Numbered from the stretch's first letter, positions 1 through 9,094 are shown. The stretch: DNA of 64,000 nucleotides from Anaeromyxobacter dehalogenans 2CP-1 (GCF_000022145.1 NC_011891.1:1872001-1936000); one strand, 5' to 3'. Translations and numbers: made by a program. Notes: generated from the sequence alone by a model not told the origin.

Positions 1-1
1 C

Positions 2-793
2 GCCCAGCTCGACGAGGGCACGCGCCGGCACGTGGTGCCGCACCTGCCGGCCTCGCTCCACGGGATCCCGCGCGCGAACATCGAGTTCCTGCCCATCGAG
101 AACGCCTGGTTCTCCGGGTCGATGAACTACGTCGGGCGGGCCCGCGGGCCCGACGGCTCGCCGCGGTACGAGGCGACCTACGAGATCAACGCGGCCCTCC
201 AGATCTCGGTCCCGGAGTTCCTCGACCTGGTGGCGCACGAGGTGGTCCCCGGGCACGTCACGAACTTCGCGCTCGCCCAGGCGCTCCACGTGCAGGGGCG
301 GCTCGGGTTCGAGGGCACCGTCCTCACCATGAACACGCGCGGCGCGGCGCTCTCGGAGGGCCTCGCCAACAACGCCATGATGATGGCGCTCGGCGTCACC
401 GAGGTGGAGCAGCTGCCCGACCCCGACCTGCAGATCGGGAAGCTCCTGGTGCTCCTGCAGGACGACGCGAAGAACCAGGCGTCCTGGCTCACCTGGGCCG
501 AGGGCCGGCCGCAGGACGAGGTCGCCACGGCGCTGCGGCGCGAGTACCTGCTCTCCGAGGAGCGCGCCGCCAAGATCTCCGGCGCCTGGGCGCGCCACCC
601 GCTGAACGGCCGCATGTACCTGCCGTGCTACCGGGCCGGCACCGAGAAGGTCGCCGAGCTGCTCCGGCGCCACGCGCCGGAGCAGGTCATCCCGGCGCTC
701 TACCAGGTGCGCGGCCTGGTGGACGTCGTGACCATCGACCAGGTGCTGGAGGGCGTGGCGGCCGCCGGCGGCGCCGCCGGTCAGGCCGGGTAG
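2..793 (+). CDS. DUF885-family putative zinc metallopeptidase, 3' part (5' end outside the window)
   Basis: The frame is open from base 2, so the N-terminus lies outside the window and about 263 residues are visible. The motif HEVVPGH (codons near 236-256) is the HExxPGH zinc signature of DUF885-type proteins, and a downstream SEGLANNA segment could supply the glutamate of the third-ligand helix. These proteins are predicted peptidases or carboxypeptidases of unknown substrate. The gene converges on the ketopantoate reductase gene and the two coding ends overlap by 13 bp. The family call rests on the motif and general layout; the substrate is unknown. Confidence 0.75.
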   Translation, partial: AQLDEGTRRHVVPHLPASLHGIPRANIEFLPIENAWFSGSMNYVGRARGPDGSPRYEATYEINAALQISVPEFLDLVAHEVVPGHVTNFALAQALHVQGRLGFEGTVLTMNTRGAALSEGLANNAMMMALGVTEVEQLPDPDLQIGKLLVLLQDDAKNQASWLTWAEGRPQDEVATALRREYLLSEERAAKISGAWARHPLNGRMYLPCYRAGTEKVAELLRRHAPEQVIPALYQVRGLVDVVTIDQVLEGVAAAGGAAGQAG

Positions 794-1761
794 AGGCCGC
801 GCACGCGCGCGTGCAGCCGGGCCAGCCCGAGCAGCGTGTCGATGCGCGGCGTCGGCTCGCCGACCCGCGCGCCGATCTCCCGCACCGCCGACACGAGCGC
901 GTCCAGCTCCACCGCCCGGCCCGCCTCCACGTCCTGCAGCATCGACGTCTTGAACGCGCCCAGCTTGCGCGTGACCGCCATGCGGTCCTCGCCGCTCTCG
1001 GAGATGGGGCACCCGATGGCCGCGCCGATGCGCGCCGCCTCGCCCATGACGTCCAGGCAGAAGCGGTACACCTGCGGATCGTCGAGGATCCGGTCGCAGG
1101 TGGCGCCGGTGATCGCCGAGACCGGGTTCATGGTCATGTTGCCCCAGAGCTTGTACCAGACGTCCGCCTGGATCCGCCGCGAGACGTCCACGTCGAACCC
1201 GGCGCCGCGGAGCGTCGCGGCGAGGCGCGCGAGGCGCTGCGACGCCTCGCCGCCGGGCTCGCCCACGATGAGGCGGTTGCCGGCCGTGTGGCACACGAAC
1301 CCCGGCTCCGGCACCGCGCAGGCGAGGTGGACCACGCAGCCGACCACGTGCCGCGACGGGATGCCCGCCGCGATGGCGCCGCCGGGGTCCACCGAGTCGA
1401 GCCGGGTGCCGGCCCAGCGGCCGCCGAACCGGTCGAAGAACCACCAGGGCACGCCGTTCATGGCGGTGAGCACGACCGTGTCCGGCCCGAGCAGCGGGCC
1501 GATGTCCCGGGCCACGTGGACGAGCGCGGGCGCCTTCACCGCCACGACCACCAGCTCCTGCGGCCCGAGCTCGGCGGGATCGTCCGACGCCGGGAGCCGG
1601 ACGCGCGCCTCCCCGCCGGCCGAGACGAGCCGCAGCCCGCGCGACCGCAGCGCGTCGAGCGTCGCGCCGCGCGCCACCGCGCTCACCTCGTGCCCGGCGC
1701 ACGCCAGGCGGGCGGCCACGAGCCCGCCCACCGCGCCGGCGCCGTAGATCGCGATCCTCAC
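781..1761 (-). CDS. panE: 2-dehydropantoate 2-reductase (ketopantoate reductase family)
   Basis: This enzyme family reduces ketopantoate to pantoate with NADPH in the cytoplasm, a step of pantothenate and CoA synthesis. The N-terminus MRIAIYGAGAVGG carries the GxGxxG Rossmann motif at residues 7-12. The C-terminal helical domain holds a WYKLWGNMTMNP segment, with the lysine and asparagine typical of the active site, and FKTSMLQDVEAGR, a family signature. The GTG start at 1761 is chosen because the dinucleotide motif begins immediately after it and a GGGAGG box precedes it. The length, 326 residues, is normal. Several paralogues of this family act on other 2-keto acids, so the exact substrate is an inference. 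Confidence 0.85.
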   Translation of the reverse strand: MRIAIYGAGAVGGLVAARLACAGHEVSAVARGATLDALRSRGLRLVSAGGEARVRLPASDDPAELGPQELVVVAVKAPALVHVARDIGPLLGPDTVVLTAMNGVPWWFFDRFGGRWAGTRLDSVDPGGAIAAGIPSRHVVGCVVHLACAVPEPGFVCHTAGNRLIVGEPGGEASQRLARLAATLRGAGFDVDVSRRIQADVWYKLWGNMTMNPVSAITGATCDRILDDPQVYRFCLDVMGEAARIGAAIGCPISESGEDRMAVTRKLGAFKTSMLQDVEAGRAVELDALVSAVREIGARVGEPTPRIDTLLGLARLHARVRGLYPA

Positions 1762-1774
1762 CGCCACCACCTCC

Positions 1775-1791
1775 CCGCGGAGCCTCCGCGG
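1775..1791. other. Perfect 8-bp inverted repeat just upstream of the panE ribosome-binding site
   Basis: CCGCGGAG and CTCCGCGG are separated by one base and sit about 14 bp before the GTG start of the reductase gene. In the mRNA this could fold next to the ribosome-binding site, or it could be an operator. Only the symmetry is observed. Confidence 0.4.
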
Positions 1792-1891
1792 AGGGGAGAG
1801 TACCGCAGGCGGGGCGGGCGCGGGGCGCGCCGCGCGACGCGGCCGGGCCGGGTTCACTCGTCGTGAGCGGGCAGGCGGGCGTGGCCGGCCC

Positions 1892-2419
1892 TCAGTCGCC
1901 GTGGGTGTGGCAGGCCCGGCAGAGCGGCATCGGGCTCACGTCGGCGCCGTCGTCGTCGTCCGGCGCCGCGCGCGCGTGGCTCCCGTACGTCGCCGGGTCA
2001 CCGGGGACGACGCGCGGTCCCGCCGTCGCGTCGTCGGGGATGAGCAGGTGGTACCGCCAGCGCGAGCCCAGCGCGTGGCAGCTCCAGCAGTGCACCTTGC
2101 CCTCCGGCAGCGCCACGCCCCGGCGCTCGACCTCTGCGCGGGGCCGCAGCGAGGACCTCGGGCCCGGCTGGTAGGTCATGCCGACCGGGTGGTTGCCCTG
2201 CGGCATCAGCGCCTCCTCGTGGCAGGAGAGGCACGCGTCGACCGGTGCGTCGGCGAACGCTGCGTGGAGCTCCTCGAAGCGCGAGGGCGCGTCCCACTGC
2301 GCGGCCGCCGGGGGCGCGAGCGCGGCGAGGAGCAGGAGCACGGGACCGGCGGCGCGGTCGAGCGCGGCGATCGACCGCGCGGCGGCGGCGCGCCTCGCCT
2401 GCGAGCGTGATGGAATCAT
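1892..2419 (-). CDS. Periplasmic triheme c-type cytochrome
   Basis: The 175-residue product starts with a basic segment and a hydrophobic stretch ending in APPAAA-Q, a likely Sec signal peptide cleaved near residue 40. Three CxxCH heme-attachment sites follow: CLSCH at 63-67, CWSCH at 111-115 and CRACH at 167-171, the last only four residues from the C-terminus. Extra histidines between them could be distal axial ligands. It is expected to be matured in the periplasm and to carry electrons. An ATG with GGAGG upstream fixes the start. No redox partner is encoded next to it and I do not recognise a named family; NrfB/NapB-like small cytochromes are possible relatives. Confidence 0.8.
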   Translation of the reverse strand: MIPSRSQARRAAAARSIAALDRAAGPVLLLLAALAPPAAAQWDAPSRFEELHAAFADAPVDACLSCHEEALMPQGNHPVGMTYQPGPRSSLRPRAEVERRGVALPEGKVHCWSCHALGSRWRYHLLIPDDATAGPRVVPGDPATYGSHARAAPDDDDGADVSPMPLCRACHTHGD

Positions 2420-2627
2420 TCACCCTCCGTTGAGTGTCGGTGTCGGGGAAGGCGACTGCACCCGATGTGCCGCGGGCCCGGACGGCGCCGAGGCCTGGGC
2501 CCCGCGCGCGGGCGCGGGTCGGCGCGCGGGGTCGGGAGCCACCCCGAGGCGCCGGCGCGGCTCCGCGCTCGCGTGGCGTCAGGCGGCCGGCGTCGTGGGG
2601 ATCGCGGACACCGGCGGCCCGCGCGCG

Positions 2628-3491
2628 CTACGCCCGGGTGATCACCGCCTCGAGGTACGTGGCCGGCACCGCGAGCGTGCCGTCGGTGGCGGTGTCGGCC
2701 TCCTCGAGCAGCGCGAGCAGGTCGCGCTCGAGCGCCGGCCGCGCTTCGGCGGCGAGCGCCGCGAACGCGCGGTGGATGGGGCCGTACCAGGTGCGGAACA
2801 CCTCCACCCAGTGCGCCGCCGAGCGGTAGCGGAACACGAACTCGCGGCGCTGCGCGCGGATCTCGCGGGCGCCGGGGACGAACAGCTCGTGGAGGCGCGC
2901 CTCGGTGCCCCAGGCGGCCGGCGGTCGGAGGCCGGCGGGCGGCGGCACGTGGCGGCCCACCGCCTGGAACACCTTGCCGATGAAGCCGTCCGGCGTCCAC
3001 GAGGCGAGCGCGATGCGGCCGCCCGGGCGGCACACCCGGAGCAGCTCGCCCGCGGCGCGCGCCTGGTCGGGCGTGAACATCACGCCGAACGTCGAGAGCA
3101 CCACGTCGAACGCGCCGTCGTCGAACGGCAGCGCCTCGGCGTCGCCGCCGCGGAGCTCCACCGCGAGGCCGTCGGCCGCCGCGCGGGCGCTCGCCCGCTC
3201 GAGCAGCGCGGGGACGTAGTCGACCCCGGTCACGCGCGCGAAGCGGCGGGCCGCCGCGAGCGCGGCGTTGCCGTTGCCGCAGGCCACGTCGAGGACGCGC
3301 TCGCCGGCCGAGACCGCGGCCGCCTCGCAGAGCGTCTCGCCGACGATCTGCAGCGTGGTGCCGATCACCGCGTAGTCCCCCGAGCTCCAGGTGGACTGCT
3401 GCCGTGCCTTCACGGCGTCGAGGTCGAGGCCCGGGGGCGGCGCGGCGGGCGGGGTCATGGGGGTGGGGGAGCGGGAAGCGATGCCGTTCAT
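2628..3491 (-). CDS. Class I SAM-dependent methyltransferase (UbiE/Methyltransf_11 type)
   Basis: The protein has the Rossmann-like SAM-binding order: motif I in VLDVACGNGNAALAAA, an acidic residue after the second strand (VTGVDY), GGDAEALPFDDGAFDVV as motifs II/III, and LLRVCRPGGRIAL afterwards. This pattern is typical of small-molecule methyltransferases of the Methyltransf_11 family; the acceptor cannot be told. The ATG at 3491 is preferred over an internal ATG at 3458 because AAGGAG lies 8 bp before it. It is transcribed divergently from the AraC-type regulator at 3651, which may control it. Confidence 0.82.
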   Translation of the reverse strand: MNGIASRSPTPMTPPAAPPPGLDLDAVKARQQSTWSSGDYAVIGTTLQIVGETLCEAAAVSAGERVLDVACGNGNAALAAARRFARVTGVDYVPALLERASARAAADGLAVELRGGDAEALPFDDGAFDVVLSTFGVMFTPDQARAAGELLRVCRPGGRIALASWTPDGFIGKVFQAVGRHVPPPAGLRPPAAWGTEARLHELFVPGAREIRAQRREFVFRYRSAAHWVEVFRTWYGPIHRAFAALAAEARPALERDLLALLEEADTATDGTLAVPATYLEAVITRA

Positions 3492-3650
3492 CTGCGGTCT
3501 CCTTGCCTGCAGGTCAGGTGGCGTGGACGCCGGGCGGGATCTAGGAAACCCGGGCCGGTCCGGACCTGCTCGCCCCGCCGCGTTCGTTGCCCGTCCGTCC
3601 GCGACCTGAGCGGGGCCCACGGGCCCACGGAGCGTCACGGGGGAGGGCGA

Positions 3651-4655
3651 ATGGGCGCGGATCCGCTGGCCGACGTGCTGACCTCGGTTCGCCTGACCGG
3701 CTCGGTGTTCTTCCGCGTCGCGGGCGCTCCGCCCTGGGCCGCCGAGGCGCCGCCCTCCCGCGCCATCGCGGCGCAGGTGATGCCCGGCGCCGACCACGTC
3801 ATCGAGTTCCACGCGGTGGCGCGCGGGCGCTGCCTCGCAGGCATCGTGGGAGAGCCGCCGGTCGTGCTCGAGGCGGGGGACGTCGTCTGCTTCCCGCACG
3901 GCGACGCGCACGTCCTGTCGAGCGCGGCCGGCCTCCGCGGCGCCGCGCCGGACCTCGCGCCGTACGCGCTGGCGCGGGACGCGCCGCGGCCGTTCCTGGT
4001 GCGGGTCGGCGCCGGGCCCCCCGACACCGAGGTGCTGTGCGGCTTCTTCGGATGCGACGCGCGCCCGTTCAACCCGCTGCTCGCCTCGCTGCCGCGCCTG
4101 CTCCGCGCCAGCGATCGGGAGGGACCGCGCCGCGGGTGGCTGTCGCGGTTCCTCGAGGTGGCGGAGGCCGAGGCGAGCGCGCCGGGACCGGGAGGCGAGG
4201 GCGTGCTGAGCCGGCTCGCGGAGCTGATGTTCCTCGAGATGGTGCGTCGGCACCTCGAGGCCCTCCCGGCGGGCCGCGGCGGCTGGCTGGCGGGCCTCTC
4301 GGATCCGCACGTGGGCCGCGCGCTCGCGGCGCTCCACGCGCGCCCGGCGGATCCGTGGTCGCTGGAGCGGCTCGCCCGCGCCGCCGGCCTGGCCCGCTCG
4401 TCCCTGGCGGAGCGGTTCGCGACGCTCATCGGCGAGCCGCCCATGCAGTACCTCGCGCGCTGGCGCATGCAGGTCGCGGCCGGGCTGCTCGCCACCACGC
4501 GCGAGGGCGTGGCGTCGATCGCGGGCCAGGTGGGCTACGCCTCGGAGGCGGCGTTCAACCGGGCGTTCAAGAAGTGCGTGGGGGAGCCGCCCGCCACCTG
4601 GCGCCGCCGCCGCGCCGACAGGAGGCCCGAACGACGCGCTGGGCCGGCCGCGTAG
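3651..4655 (+). CDS. AraC-family transcriptional regulator with cupin-type sensor domain
   Basis: Residues 1 to about 190 form an N-terminal cupin-like domain (AraC_binding_2/Cupin_6 type) with segments such as HVIEFHAVARGRCLAG and VVCFPHGDAHVLSS. Residues of about 220-320 contain two helix-turn-helix units, including SLERLARAAGLARSSLAERF and VASIAGQVGYASEAAFNRAF, which is the standard AraC signature. A GGGAGG box precedes the ATG. The gene is divergent from the methyltransferase gene with 159 bp between them. Regulators of this layout often act on adjacent oxidoreductase or methyltransferase genes; the target and effector here are inferred only from position. Confidence 0.88.
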   Translation: MGADPLADVLTSVRLTGSVFFRVAGAPPWAAEAPPSRAIAAQVMPGADHVIEFHAVARGRCLAGIVGEPPVVLEAGDVVCFPHGDAHVLSSAAGLRGAAPDLAPYALARDAPRPFLVRVGAGPPDTEVLCGFFGCDARPFNPLLASLPRLLRASDREGPRRGWLSRFLEVAEAEASAPGPGGEGVLSRLAELMFLEMVRRHLEALPAGRGGWLAGLSDPHVGRALAALHARPADPWSLERLARAAGLARSSLAERFATLIGEPPMQYLARWRMQVAAGLLATTREGVASIAGQVGYASEAAFNRAFKKCVGEPPATWRRRRADRRPERRAGPAA

Positions 4656-4769
4656 CCGCCGCTCCGTCCGCGCTGCGTCCGTCCCCGCCCGTGCCACGCG
4701 CGAGATTCCGCGCGTACCGGCGCGGCACGCCCGTGGCATCTGCGCCCGTCCCCACCACGGAGGGTGCAC

Positions 4770-6281
4770 ATGCTCGTCGGAACCGCGTCCGCCTCGCAGC
4801 TCCCGATCTCCCGTCTCGCGCCGGAGGACGCAGCGCCGGGACCCGGCGCCTCCGGGCGTCCGCGCACCCGCGGCGCCGCGGGCGCTGCCGCCACCGCGCC
4901 CGTCCACGCGGCCGCGGCGGCGGCGCCCGATCCGGTCGCGCTCGCCGGCCTGCCCGCGGCCATCGAGGACGCGCGCGCCGCCGCCCTGTCCGGCGCCGGC
5001 GGCCCGCCCGATCCGGCCACCTTCGCGGCGCTGCGCGCGCGGCTCGCGAAGGCGTCGCCGGCCCTCCCGGCAGCGTACCGGCGCGCCGTGGCCGAGCCGC
5101 TCCTCCGGACCCTGGACCAGCTCGGCCCTGGGGGCTTCGCGCGCGTCCTCCGCGAGGACCCGGATCGCCAGGCCGGCGCGCGCCTGCTGCTCGACGTGGC
5201 CCAGGCGGTGTTGCAGCGCGGGGAGGGCCACCAGGCCCGCGCCACCGCCGCGTTCCAGGAGGTCGTGACCGATCTGTACGAGGGCTTCCTCTCCGCCGAG
5301 GACCGCCGCGGCGTGAAGCCGCCGGATCACGGCGTGGTCCCGCCGCTGGTCCGGTGGGGAAGCGCGGAGACGGGGCCGTACACCTGGCCCGCGACCGCCA
5401 CCCGGGCGGTGGGCGTGAAGGCGGCGGTGGTGAGCCTGCCGGCCGCCAACGCCTCGGGCGGCCTGCTCGCCTGGCCCGCGCTCGCGCACGAGACCGCCGG
5501 GCACGACATCCTCGAGGCCGACGTCGGGCTCCGCGCCCAGCTCGCGGGGGCGGTGCGCGAGCGGCTGCTCGGCGCCGGCATGGTCCCGGAGGTCGCCGCC
5601 TACTGGGCCGAGCGGATCGACGAGACCGCGGCCGACGTCCTCGGCGTCCTGAACATGGGCCCGGCTGCGGCGGTGGGGCTGGTCGGCTACTTCCGCGCGA
5701 TGAACGCGGCGGCGCACGGACGGCCGGCGCTCCGGAACGTGGGGCGGGCCGAGGATCCGCACCCGGCCGACATGGCGCGCGCGTACCTGGCTGCGGAGAC
5801 CGTCCGGCTCCTGTCGTTCGAGGGCGCGGGCAAGTGGGCCGACCGCCTGGTGGCGGAGGCCGACCGGGATCTCGGGCGCGTGTGGCTGGGGAAGACCGAG
5901 GTGCCGCCCGCCGCGGTGAAGGCGTCCGCCGCGCTCGTCGCGCAGGCGATCGCGCGCACGCGGCTGCCGGCGCTGGAGGGGCGGGCGCTGCAGCAGATCC
6001 AGGACTGGCGCGACCGGGACGAGGCGGTGGTGGCGGACCTGCGCGAGGCGGTGTCGGGCCGCGCCGGGCGATCCGGCCCGGCCCGCGCCGGCCGGGCCTA
6101 CGGCGAGGGCGCCTACGCCGCGCACGTGGTCGCGGCCGCGGTCTACGAGGCGGCGGGCGGTGGCTCCGACCCGGAGGCGGTCATGGACCGGATGATGGGA
6201 GTGCTCGCGGCGATGCACGCCCGGAACGCCGGGTGGCGGGACGCGGCCGCGGACGCCACGGCGCCGCCGCGGGTGGCCTGA
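4770..6281 (+). CDS. Unassigned protein with HExxGH-like and DExxAD motifs (possible zincin)
   Basis: I do not recognise this 503-residue protein. The first 60 residues are Ala/Gly/Pro-rich with no clear signal peptide, and the rest looks like an all-alpha globular protein. Two motifs stand out: H240-E-T-A-G-H-D246, and D284-E-T-A-A-D289 forty residues later. The arrangement resembles gluzincin metallopeptidases, where HExxH supplies two zinc ligands and a downstream (N/D)ExxxD helix the third, but here one extra residue separates the two histidines. The ATG at 4770 has GGAGGG 5 bp upstream and is preferred to a GTG at 4764. A 7-bp hairpin directly follows the stop. Enzymatic activity is speculative. 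Confidence 0.6.
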   Translation: MLVGTASASQLPISRLAPEDAAPGPGASGRPRTRGAAGAAATAPVHAAAAAAPDPVALAGLPAAIEDARAAALSGAGGPPDPATFAALRARLAKASPALPAAYRRAVAEPLLRTLDQLGPGGFARVLREDPDRQAGARLLLDVAQAVLQRGEGHQARATAAFQEVVTDLYEGFLSAEDRRGVKPPDHGVVPPLVRWGSAETGPYTWPATATRAVGVKAAVVSLPAANASGGLLAWPALAHETAGHDILEADVGLRAQLAGAVRERLLGAGMVPEVAAYWAERIDETAADVLGVLNMGPAAAVGLVGYFRAMNAAAHGRPALRNVGRAEDPHPADMARAYLAAETVRLLSFEGAGKWADRLVAEADRDLGRVWLGKTEVPPAAVKASAALVAQAIARTRLPALEGRALQQIQDWRDRDEAVVADLREAVSGRAGRSGPARAGRAYGEGAYAAHVVAAAVYEAAGGGSDPEAVMDRMMGVLAAMHARNAGWRDAAADATAPPRVA

Positions 6282-6300
6282 CGGGCGGCGCGGCGCCCGT
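6281..6300 (+). terminator. Short GC hairpin after the HETAGHD gene
   Basis: ACGGGCG and CGCCCGT flank a six-base loop immediately after the stop codon. No run of T follows, so this is only a weak candidate for transcription termination. Confidence 0.35.
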
Positions 6301-6404
6301 GCGGGATGCCGGTGCGGGCGGCGGGAGCGACGCGCTCACGCTACGAGAAGGCCGCGCGGTGCGACCGCGGCCGGGCGCGCATCGCGTCCGCGAGGGGGAA
6401 CGGC

Positions 6405-6830
6405 ATGGCGTTCGAGGTGGAGACCCGTAGCCTGCAGGGGTGCGTCACGGCCGTCGGAAGCGCGGGCGGGCACACGGTCGTGATCGACCGGCCGGAGGCG
6501 GCAGGCGGGGGCGGGCTCGGATTCAACGGGGGGGAGCTGCTGCACCTCGCGGTGGCGGGGTGCGTCTCAAACGATCTGTTCCGCGAGGCGCTCGCGGCCG
6601 GGATCCGCCTGGAGTCGGTGCGGGTCCGGGTCCGGGGCGATTTCGCCGGCGAGCCGGCGGTGTCCACCGGCATCCGCTACGACGTCGAGATCGCGGGGGA
6701 CGCGAGCGAGGAGCGGCTCGCGGAGCTGGTCGCGCGGGTGGATCGCATCGCGGAGATCCCGGGCACGCTGCGGCGCGGCGCCGCGGTCCAGCTCGGCGAG
6801 GCGAACGTGCGGCGCTCGACGCGCGCCTGA
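6405..6830 (+). CDS. OsmC/Ohr-family protein
   Basis: The 141-residue product has the OsmC fold pattern: an N-terminal beta region, a central GFNGGELLHLAVAGCVSNDLFREA helix where the conserved cysteine of the thiol-peroxidase pair sits, and a C-terminal half with VRVRVRGDF. Only one of the two cysteines expected in hydroperoxide-reducing OsmC/Ohr enzymes is obvious, so this may be a YhfA-like, non-peroxidase member. The ATG at 6405 is chosen because homology-like sequence begins there; upstream codons are low-complexity. Confidence 0.75.
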   Translation: MAFEVETRSLQGCVTAVGSAGGHTVVIDRPEAAGGGGLGFNGGELLHLAVAGCVSNDLFREALAAGIRLESVRVRVRGDFAGEPAVSTGIRYDVEIAGDASEERLAELVARVDRIAEIPGTLRRGAAVQLGEANVRRSTRA

Positions 6831-6888
6831 AGGCGCGGCGGAACGCGCGTGCGGCGGCGCGCGAGCCTCCTCGCGCCGCCGCTCCGGA

Positions 6889-7125
6889 TCAGGCCGCCGT
6901 GTTGCCGCTGCGCGCCATCGGGCCGCGCGCGTCCACCGTGGACCAGGGGGTCGGCGAGGTGCGCACGAGCGCGACCAGCGCGGCGCCGGCCAGCGCGATC
7001 CCGCGGCAGATCGCCGCGGCGGCGAGGATGGGGATGAGGACGATGCCGAACAGCGGGACCAGCGTGGCGAGGACCGCCCACGCGAAGGTGCCCTTGACGG
7101 CCTGGGATGCGGTGAGGTGGTGCAT
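6889..7125 (-). CDS. Small membrane protein, 78 residues
   Basis: After a short polar start (MHHLTASQAVKG) the protein has two hydrophobic segments, around residues 12-38 and 42-60, and ends in a polar tail. A near-perfect AAGGAGG sits 6 bp upstream of the ATG, which strongly supports translation. No family is recognised. It lies downstream of, and on the same strand as, the PEP-mutase-like gene, with 119 bp between them. Confidence 0.65.
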   Translation of the reverse strand: MHHLTASQAVKGTFAWAVLATLVPLFGIVLIPILAAAAICRGIALAGAALVALVRTSPTPWSTVDARGPMARSGNTAA

Positions 7126-7244
7126 GTGGCCTCCTTGGTGGTCGGCAACATGCCCGCGAACCCGGGACCGCGGAACGCGCAAGAACGGATGTGCCATCAG
7201 CGGAGATTATGGACTGGATCGTGCGGCGCGAAGCGAGCTGATGG

Positions 7245-8084
7245 TCACGGCGCGTGCCCGTACCCACCGTCCGGCCGGAACAGCCCGTTCAGCGCGGCGT
7301 ACCCCGCCGCCTCGCCCAGCCGCTCGAACGTGCCGCGCTCGGCGATCTCGCGCGAGGCCTCGAGGAACGCGCCCCACGCCGCGCGCGCCAGCGCGGAGCC
7401 GAGGCTGACGCGGCGGACGCCGAGCGCGGCCAGCTCGGCGACGGTGAACGCCGGGCCGCCGGCGAGGACGTTCACCGGTCGTGGCGCCACCGCCTTCACC
7501 ACCGCTGCGACCTGCTCGCGCGTGGTGAGGCCCGGCGCGTAGAGGCAGTCGGCACCCGCCTCCGCGTACGCCACCAGCCGCCGGATGGTCTCGGCGAGGT
7601 CGGGCCGCCCCACCACGAACCCCTCGGTCCGGCAGGTGAGCACCACCCCGCCGCCCGCCGCGTCGATGGCGCCTCGCGCCGCGCGCAGGCGCGCCGCGGC
7701 CTCGTCGGCCGGGTACAGCGGCGCCGCCGGATCGCCGGTGGCGTCCTCGATCGAGAGCCCGGCCACCCTGGCGTCCACGCACGCCCGCACGTTCGCCGCG
7801 ACCTCGGCCGCGGTGGCGCCGTATCCGTCCTCCAGGTCGGCGTTCACGGGCAGCGAGGTGGCGCCGACGAGCTCGCGGACGTGCGCGAGCATGTCCGCGC
7901 CGGCCACCGCGCCGTCGGGCAGGCCGCGCGAGAACGCGAAGCCGGCGCTGGTGGTGGCGAGCGCCCGGAAGCCGGCGCGCTCGAGCGCGCGGGCGGTGCC
8001 GGCGTCCCACGGGTTGGGCAGCACGAAGCAGCCCTGCTGGTGGAGCGCGCGGAAGGCGGTGCGCCGCTCGTCGATCGAGGTCAT
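7245..8084 (-). CDS. Isocitrate lyase/phosphoenolpyruvate mutase family protein
   Basis: This 279-residue protein has the compact TIM-barrel layout of the ICL/PEP-mutase superfamily: VLPNPWDAGTARALERAGF at the N-terminus, the metal-binding segment VNADLEDGYG, a GLSIEDATG strand, LTCRTEGF, and VNVLAGGPAFTVAELAALGVRRVSLG near the end. The KKCGH catalytic motif of true isocitrate lyases is absent, so it is more like the oxaloacetate decarboxylase/PEP-phosphonomutase-related proteins common in proteobacteria. The substrate is not known. It is divergent from the EamA transporter gene with 104 bp between starts. Confidence 0.82.
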   Translation of the reverse strand: MTSIDERRTAFRALHQQGCFVLPNPWDAGTARALERAGFRALATTSAGFAFSRGLPDGAVAGADMLAHVRELVGATSLPVNADLEDGYGATAAEVAANVRACVDARVAGLSIEDATGDPAAPLYPADEAAARLRAARGAIDAAGGGVVLTCRTEGFVVGRPDLAETIRRLVAYAEAGADCLYAPGLTTREQVAAVVKAVAPRPVNVLAGGPAFTVAELAALGVRRVSLGSALARAAWGAFLEASREIAERGTFERLGEAAGYAALNGLFRPDGGYGHAP

Positions 8085-8188
8085 GCCGCCAGCGTAGCGG
8101 GCGTCGCGGGCGGCGGCCCGGCCCCGGCGGAGCCTTGCGCGGCCCTCCCGCGCTTCGCTACTGCGAGACCGACTCGGAGGGAGCGCGG

Positions 8189-9094
8189 ATGGACGGCAGC
8201 CCTGCACGCCCGGTCCCCCTCGCGCCGGGCGCGGCGCCCGCCGCCCCCGGCGGCGCGCGCCTCGCCGCGCTCACGGTCCTCACGCTCGCCTTCTTCGCGG
8301 CGAACTCGCTCCTGGCGCGTGCCGCGCTGCGCCCGGGGCTCGCCGACGCCGCGGCGTTCACCGCGATCCGGCTCGTCTCCGGCGCGGCCGCGCTCGGTGC
8401 CCTCGCGCTCGCGTCGCGCCGCGGGCGGCCGAGGGGCGGGAGCGCCGGGTCGGCGCTGGCGCTCTTCGCCTACGCCGCCGCGTTCTCGCTCGCCTACCGG
8501 CGGATCGACGCGGGCCCGGGCGCGTTCCTGCTGTTCTTCGCGGTGCAGGCCACCATGATCGGCTGGAGCGTGCTCCGCGGCGCCCGCCCGACCCGGCGGC
8601 AGTGGACGGGCCTGGCGGTGGCGCTCGCCGGCCTGGCCTGGCTCACGCTGCCGGGCGCGCACGCGCCGGACGCGCGCGGCGCGGCGCTCATGCTGGCGGC
8701 CGGCGTCGCCTGGGGCGCCTACACCTTGCGCGGGCGCGGCGTCCGGGATCCCGCCGGTGCCACCGCGGCGAACTTCGCGCTGGCGGTCCCGCTGGCGCTC
8801 GGCCTCGTGATTGCCTCGGCGGGGACCCTGCACCTGACCGCCCGGGGGGCCGCGCTCGCCGCCGCCTCCGGGGCCGTGGCCTCCGGCGTCGGCTACGTGC
8901 TCTGGTACACGGTCGTGCCGGCGCTCGGTGCCGCGCGCGCGGCGGCGGTGCAGCTCGCGGTCCCGGCGATGGTGCCGCTGGCCGCGGCCGCCCTGCTCGG
9001 CGAGGCGATCACCCCGCGGCTGCTGGCGGCCGGGACAGCCATCCTCGCCGGCGTGGCGCTGGCGATGGCGCCGGCGACGCCCCGCGGCGCGTGA
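8189..9094 (+). CDS. EamA/DMT-superfamily transporter
   Basis: The 301-residue product contains about ten hydrophobic segments in two repeats, the organisation of drug/metabolite exporters with duplicated EamA domains. Recognisable segments include FFAANSLLARAAL in TM1 and ASGVGYVLWYTVVPALGA in the second repeat. Such proteins usually export amino acids or other small metabolites across the inner membrane. The ATG at 8189 is preceded by CGGAGGGAG. The substrate cannot be told from the sequence. Confidence 0.85.
   Translation: MDGSPARPVPLAPGAAPAAPGGARLAALTVLTLAFFAANSLLARAALRPGLADAAAFTAIRLVSGAAALGALALASRRGRPRGGSAGSALALFAYAAAFSLAYRRIDAGPGAFLLFFAVQATMIGWSVLRGARPTRRQWTGLAVALAGLAWLTLPGAHAPDARGAALMLAAGVAWGAYTLRGRGVRDPAGATAANFALAVPLALGLVIASAGTLHLTARGAALAAASGAVASGVGYVLWYTVVPALGAARAAAVQLAVPAMVPLAAAALLGEAITPRLLAAGTAILAGVALAMAPATPRGA

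Noticed and set aside
7245-8084. Second isocitrate lyase
   Set aside because: The KKCGH catalytic motif is missing and the protein is too short; only the superfamily fold is supported.
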